Shown here one piece after another: positions 59,962 to 64,000 of a stretch of DNA of 64,000 bases. Position 1 is the stretch's first letter, and every line of letters starts with the position of its first letter. Source of the DNA: Bacteroidetes bacterium UBA1935 (GTDB lineage: Bacteria; Bacteroidota; Bacteroidia; Chitinophagales; Chitinophagaceae); contig DDFF01000015.1 in assembly GCA_002337045.1 (NCBI GenBank), positions 145,826-209,825 on the forward strand, read 5' to 3'. The position numbers were made by a program, and so were the translations under genes. The notes under the pieces were generated by a model that was not told the origin of the DNA, did no database searches, and saw only the letters and a list, made by a program, of their open reading frames with translations.

Positions 59962-62121
59962 ATGAAAAGAACAGGTTTATTATTTCTTTCTTTAATAGCT
60001 GTGCAGCCTTCTTTTGCACAGCCCAAATTAGTTTCAACGGTGTCGAGAGTAGTAGGCATAACATTTGATAAATACCCTGAAACACGAAAAGGTAATACGG
60101 TTGATACCTTTTTCGGCAAGCAGGTAGCAGATCCGTATAGGTGGTTGGAAGACGATATGTCTGATGACACAAAAGACTGGGTGCAGAAAGAAAATGAACT
60201 CACTAACAGTTATTTAGGGCAGATACCTTTCAGGGATAATATAAAGAAACGCCTCACCGAATTATGGAATTATGAAAAATTCAGTGCGCCGTTCAAAGAA
60301 GGGGAGTATACCTATTTCTACAAAAATGATGGTTTGCAAAACCAGTCGGTTTTATATCGCCAAAAGGGCACGGCTGCTCCGGAAGTCTTTTTAAATCCTA
60401 ATGAATTTTCTAAAGACGGGACTACTTCACTTGCTGGTATCGACTTTACAAAAGATGGTAGCCTTTGTGCTTTCCAGGTATCTGAAGGTGGTAGCGACTG
60501 GCGCAAAGTAATAGTGCTGGATACGAAAACGAAAAAGCAAATAGGCGATACATTGGTTGATGTGAAGTTCAGCGGTACTTCATGGAAAGGTAATGATGGT
60601 TTTTACTACAGCAGCTACGACAAGCCTAAAGCAGGAAGCCAGCTTTCGGGTATGACACAAAACCACAAACTTTATTATCATAAACTTGGTACCGACCAGA
60701 AAAATGATATACTTGTTTTTGGTGGCGATGCACAACCTCGCCGTTATATTGGTGGTGGTGTTACGGAAGACCAGAATTATCTGATTATTTCTGCTGCGAA
60801 TGCAACCTACGGTAACGAGCTTTACATACAAGATTTGAAAAAGCCGGGTTCTTCTATTGTGCCTTTGATAACAGGTTTTGATAATGAACACGATGTAGTG
60901 TATGCCGAAAATGGTAAACTCTATATACTTACCAATCTGAATGCGCCTAATCGCAAGTTGGTTGTAGCAGATGCTAACAGTCAGGACCCTACAGGCTGGC
61001 AGGATGTTATTGCAGAAACTAAATTCCCATTATCGGTTAGTGCATGTGGTCGCAAACTTTTTGCACAATATCTGAAGGATGCGGTATCGCAAGTTTTCCA
61101 ATACAGTCTGGATGGTAAGCAGGAAAGAGTGATTGAATTACCGGGTCTTGGTACTGCTGGTGGTTTTGGTGGCAAGCGCGATGAGAAAGAACTGTATTAT
61201 TCATATACATCATACATTTACCCGTCTACTATTTTCAAGTACGATATTGCTACGGGTAAATCTACACTCTACAAAAAGCCGAATGTAAAATTCGACCCGA
61301 ATTTGTATGAGAGCAAGCAGGTATTCTATACATCAAAAGATGGTACGAAAGTACCTATGATTATCACGTACAAAAAAGGCGTGAAACTGAATGGCCAAAA
61401 CCCTACTATGCTATATGGTTATGGTGGTTTCAATGTCAGCCTTACGCCTTCTTTCAGTGTCAGCAATCTGGTATTTATGGAGAACGGTGGTGTGTATGCT
61501 GTTGCTAATTTGCGTGGTGGTGGCGAATACGGCGATGAATGGCACAATGCCGGTACTAAAATGAAGAAGCAGAATGTGTTTGATGACTTTATTGCAGCAG
61601 CAGAATACCTGATTGCAGAAAAATATACATCACACGATTTTCTGGCCATTTCGGGCGGTAGCAATGGTGGTTTGCTGGTGGGTGCTTGCATTACACAACG
61701 TCCTGATTTGTTTGGTATAGCATTCCCCGCTGTTGGTGTATTGGATATGTTACGTTATCACAAATTCACAGCAGGTGCTGGTTGGGCTTATGATTATGGT
61801 ACTGCAAACGATAGCAAAGAGATGTTTGAATACCTGTTGAAGTATTCTCCTGTCCACAACGTAAAAGCAAACACAATTTATCCGCCAACAATGATAATGA
61901 CAGCAGACCACGATGACCGTGTGGTGCCTGCACACTCTTTCAAGTTTGCGGCAGCTATGCAGGAAATGCAAAAAGCAGCCTCACCCAATCCTGTGCTTAT
62001 AAGGATAGAAACAAAAGCAGGTCACGGTGCGGGTAAACCTACTGCCATGATAATTCAGGAGCAGGCAGACAAGTGGGCATTCATGTTATACAACATGGGA
62101 CTTACTTACAAGGGTAAATAA
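59962..62121 (+). CDS. Exported prolyl oligopeptidase (S9A serine peptidase)
   Basis: The 719-residue protein has a signal peptide (cleavage near PSFAQ), an alpha/beta start (DPYRWLEDDMSDDTKDWV near residue 55), a seven-blade propeller in the middle and a C-terminal hydrolase domain. The nucleophile is Ser567 in SGGSNGGLLVG, the Asp lies in TADHDDRVVPAHS near 648-650, and His688 is in KAGHGAGKP; all three are intact. It cleaves short proline-containing peptides, here in the periplasm or outside. It is monocistronic, divergent from tamB, and followed by a terminator. Confidence 0.95.
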   Translation: MKRTGLLFLSLIAVQPSFAQPKLVSTVSRVVGITFDKYPETRKGNTVDTFFGKQVADPYRWLEDDMSDDTKDWVQKENELTNSYLGQIPFRDNIKKRLTELWNYEKFSAPFKEGEYTYFYKNDGLQNQSVLYRQKGTAAPEVFLNPNEFSKDGTTSLAGIDFTKDGSLCAFQVSEGGSDWRKVIVLDTKTKKQIGDTLVDVKFSGTSWKGNDGFYYSSYDKPKAGSQLSGMTQNHKLYYHKLGTDQKNDILVFGGDAQPRRYIGGGVTEDQNYLIISAANATYGNELYIQDLKKPGSSIVPLITGFDNEHDVVYAENGKLYILTNLNAPNRKLVVADANSQDPTGWQDVIAETKFPLSVSACGRKLFAQYLKDAVSQVFQYSLDGKQERVIELPGLGTAGGFGGKRDEKELYYSYTSYIYPSTIFKYDIATGKSTLYKKPNVKFDPNLYESKQVFYTSKDGTKVPMIITYKKGVKLNGQNPTMLYGYGGFNVSLTPSFSVSNLVFMENGGVYAVANLRGGGEYGDEWHNAGTKMKKQNVFDDFIAAAEYLIAEKYTSHDFLAISGGSNGGLLVGACITQRPDLFGIAFPAVGVLDMLRYHKFTAGAGWAYDYGTANDSKEMFEYLLKYSPVHNVKANTIYPPTMIMTADHDDRVVPAHSFKFAAAMQEMQKAASPNPVLIRIETKAGHGAGKPTAMIIQEQADKWAFMLYNMGLTYKGK

Positions 62122-62140
62122 GTCATTGTAACCAATAGTT

Positions 62141-62167
62141 AAAAAGGGTGGCGATTGCTGCCCTTTT
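62141..62167 (+). terminator. Terminator of the prolyl oligopeptidase gene
   Basis: AAAAAGGG with an internal GTGGC (62146-62152) pairs through two wobble pairs with GCTGCCC and a T-run to 62167. Confidence 0.7.
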
Positions 62168-62253
62168 TTAATGTGTATTTAATCGAAATGAGAGTTTGCG
62201 AATATGCTTGTCCATATACGTATAACTACCTTTATGGTAATAATATTTCTTTT

Positions 62254-64000
62254 ATGAGAATAATCACGACCCTAGTTTTATTAATTATATACAATTCTTT
62301 AAGTGCGCAAAATCTAGTCACTAATGGCAGTTTTGAAACATATAGTTCTTGCCCTACCTCTTTTGCACTGATAAATAGAGCAACTCCATGGGTAGACTAT
62401 TCTGCAAGCTGCGACTTTATGCATTCTTGTAGTACTTCAGGAAACGGAGTCCCAGTCAACGCTACCGGATATCAACTGGCAGCAAATGGCTCAGGTTATG
62501 CGGGTTTGGTTGCTTACACAGGTACGGGTACATACAGAGAATACATGAAGCAACCTATACCCCCAATGACAATAGGATCTGTTTATGAGGTTTCAATGTC
62601 TGTTTCGTTGGCAAACTTCTCCATGTACGGTACTAATAATCTTGGTGTATGGTTTTATGATAATAATGTAGGTACAGGTCCAAGCTCTCCCTTACCTGTT
62701 ATACCGCAGATTAGTTATAGTAGCTATGGTGCTATAACAGATACACAAAACTGGTTGCGTGTCACAGCTACTTTTATTGCAGACTCTGCTTATGACAATC
62801 TGGTGATAGGTGGTTTTTATGCAAATTCTTCTGTCACTGCTACACAAATTCAGTCTACTGGTCTGTATGCGTACTATCTTATCGATTCTGTAGTAGTAAA
62901 ATTGACGAGTGGCATTAATAATTTGTATGCAGATAGTATGATATGTGCGGGAGATACTTTCCAGGTTCCTTATACTATAAATAATGCGAGTAATTTCAAC
63001 AGCGGCAATGTGTTCAGCGTGCAGCTGAGCGACCCCAGCGGTTCTTTTGCCAGCGGTACCACTACTATTGGTACACGCACCGCAACAACCGCTGGTAGCA
63101 TTACCTGTGTGGTGCCCAATACGGTAACACCTGGCAATACCTACCGCATCCGTATCCGTTCTACCAACCTTGTAGATAGTTCGGGTGCCAACCAGCGTAA
63201 CATCAGTATCGGCGTGGTACGCCCGAATGTGAGTAACAGTAATAACGGCCCTATATGTACCGGCCAGCAACTGAACCTGACTGCCAGCAGTAGTGCAACG
63301 GGTGTCAGCTATAAATGGACTGGCCCTGCCGGCTTCAACAGCATAGCGCAGAACCCGAGCATCGGCAGTGCCACTACTGCCAATAGCGGCGATTATATAG
63401 TAACAGCACGCTTGTTTGGTTGCCTTGCCAAAGACACCACCACAGCAACGGTAGCTAATGCGTCTGCATCCACGGTAAATGCGACAGGCAGCAGTCCTAT
63501 CTGCGAGCGCGATACGCTGTACCTGAATGCCACAGTAGGCACGTTAGCCAACAGCTACAGCTGGAGCGGCCCGGGCTTCAGTTCGACAAGTAAAGACACG
63601 CTTCGTGCCAACAGCCTGCCAGCTATGAGCGGCGATTATGTATTCACGGCATTCTATACCGGCTGCACCATCAGAGATACCGTAACAATAGATGTAAAAC
63701 CACAGGCTGCCAACCGTACCATCGGCAGCAACAGCCCTGTATGTACCGATAATACACTCACCCTGAATGCAGGCAGCAGCAGTATCGGTGTAGCCTATAC
63801 ATGGACCGGCCCTAACAGTTTTGTGGCCACAACATCATCAGCCAACATCAGTGGCATAACATTGAGCAATGCCGGTAAGTATATCGTTACCTACCTGCTG
63901 AATGGTTGTGTAACAAAAGACAGCCTGACGGTAAGTGTGAACCAGAGCCCGTTGCCTGTTACCGCAAGTGCTAACACACCACTATGCGAAGGCACAACCC
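62254..64000 (+). CDS. Second Ig-repeat secreted surface protein (3' end off the window)
   Basis: The frame opens with the ATG at 62254 and runs through the window edge (582 full codons). A signal peptide ends near SLSAQ. The next roughly 215 residues begin NLVTNGSFETYSSCPT, the usual opening of a Bacteroidota N-terminal carbohydrate-binding-like domain. From about residue 325 come A-type Ig modules: CTGQQLNLTASSS...YKWTGPAGF, CERDTLYLNA...YSWSGPGF, CTDNTLTLNAG...YTWTGP, and the start of a fourth. The same module occurs in the 1759-residue protein. A T9SS domain is expected beyond the edge. GC content rises sharply within the gene near 62998. Confidence 0.85.
   Translation, partial: MRIITTLVLLIIYNSLSAQNLVTNGSFETYSSCPTSFALINRATPWVDYSASCDFMHSCSTSGNGVPVNATGYQLAANGSGYAGLVAYTGTGTYREYMKQPIPPMTIGSVYEVSMSVSLANFSMYGTNNLGVWFYDNNVGTGPSSPLPVIPQISYSSYGAITDTQNWLRVTATFIADSAYDNLVIGGFYANSSVTATQIQSTGLYAYYLIDSVVVKLTSGINNLYADSMICAGDTFQVPYTINNASNFNSGNVFSVQLSDPSGSFASGTTTIGTRTATTAGSITCVVPNTVTPGNTYRIRIRSTNLVDSSGANQRNISIGVVRPNVSNSNNGPICTGQQLNLTASSSATGVSYKWTGPAGFNSIAQNPSIGSATTANSGDYIVTARLFGCLAKDTTTATVANASASTVNATGSSPICERDTLYLNATVGTLANSYSWSGPGFSSTSKDTLRANSLPAMSGDYVFTAFYTGCTIRDTVTIDVKPQAANRTIGSNSPVCTDNTLTLNAGSSSIGVAYTWTGPNSFVATTSSANISGITLSNAGKYIVTYLLNGCVTKDSLTVSVNQSPLPVTASANTPLCEGTT

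Noticed and set aside
62692..63270. A 192-codon antisense frame at the right end
   Set aside because: It overlaps the signal-peptide-bearing Ig-repeat gene, whose domain pattern is convincing; the antisense product is Thr/Arg/Ile-rich low-information sequence.

Overview
The window looks like a chromosomal segment of a Bacteroidota bacterium, probably close to the Chitinophagaceae/Sphingobacteriia. Four things point there. Secreted proteins carry type IX secretion (T9SS) C-terminal domains (type A on the DUF1501, LamG and M43 proteins, type B/CHU_C on the 1759-residue adhesin). There is a TonB-dependent receptor with an N-terminal carboxypeptidase-regulatory-like domain. There is a beta-propeller/Y_Y_Y LytS-type sensor kinase with a LytTR regulator. 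Promoters fit the Bacteroidota -33 TTTG / -7 TAnnTTTG pattern rather than TATAAT. I see no rRNA, insertion sequence, integrase, phage gene, CRISPR array or replication origin. No stretch over 300 bases lacks a gene; the longest gaps are about 210 bases.

Layout. 1-3.2 kb: DUF1501 (runs off the left edge) and DUF1800 pair, minus strand. 3.4-7 kb: TonB-dependent receptor plus acyltransferase, then a hotdog thioesterase. 7.5-9.4 kb: AIM24-family protein and a DUF922-like HExxH exported protein. 9.5-10.9 kb: ECF sigma factor, a small one-helix membrane protein and a Spy/CpxP-like protein in one operon. 11-13.4 kb: BAX-inhibitor family protein and a GT39-type glycosyltransferase. 13.5-24.4 kb: mostly minus-strand housekeeping genes (lepA, acetoacetyl-CoA reductase, ispF, hutU, purC, leucine dehydrogenase, pdeM, tonB, exbD, trhO), with a YtxH protein on the plus strand. 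24.4-28 kb: two exported paralogues, one with a roughly 270-residue charged helix, then PspC, TatD and TcdA. 28-30.3 kb: aconitase.

30.5-36.9 kb is the most interesting part. A sensor kinase/LytTR regulator pair is followed by an unknown exported protein and a LamG T9SS protein. The kinase gene and the unknown exported-protein gene both have the same direct repeat, TTCATGAA-N13-TTCGTGAA, placed exactly 30 bases upstream of a -7-like element. I read this as the probable operator of the LytTR regulator, giving autoregulation and control of a secreted effector.

37-40.5 kb: glutamate dehydrogenase, a ccmB-ccmC-ccmD cytochrome c maturation cluster, and tRNA-Gly(GCC) and tRNA-Leu(TAA). 40.6-48.5 kb: a giant T9SS Ig-repeat adhesin and an M43 metalloprotease. 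48.6-55 kb: ftsE, then four glycosyltransferases surrounding ribBA. 55-62.1 kb: TamB and a secreted prolyl oligopeptidase. 62.25 kb to the right edge: the start of a second Ig-repeat surface protein, with an abrupt rise in GC near 63.0 kb.

Most of the window is ordinary core genome. The two Ig-repeat proteins, the M43 protease, the LamG protein and the DUF1501 protein are substrates of the same T9SS export route. TonB, ExbD and the receptor belong to energised outer-membrane uptake, and TamB to outer-membrane assembly. All family assignments come from reading translated sequence by eye; no database search was run.
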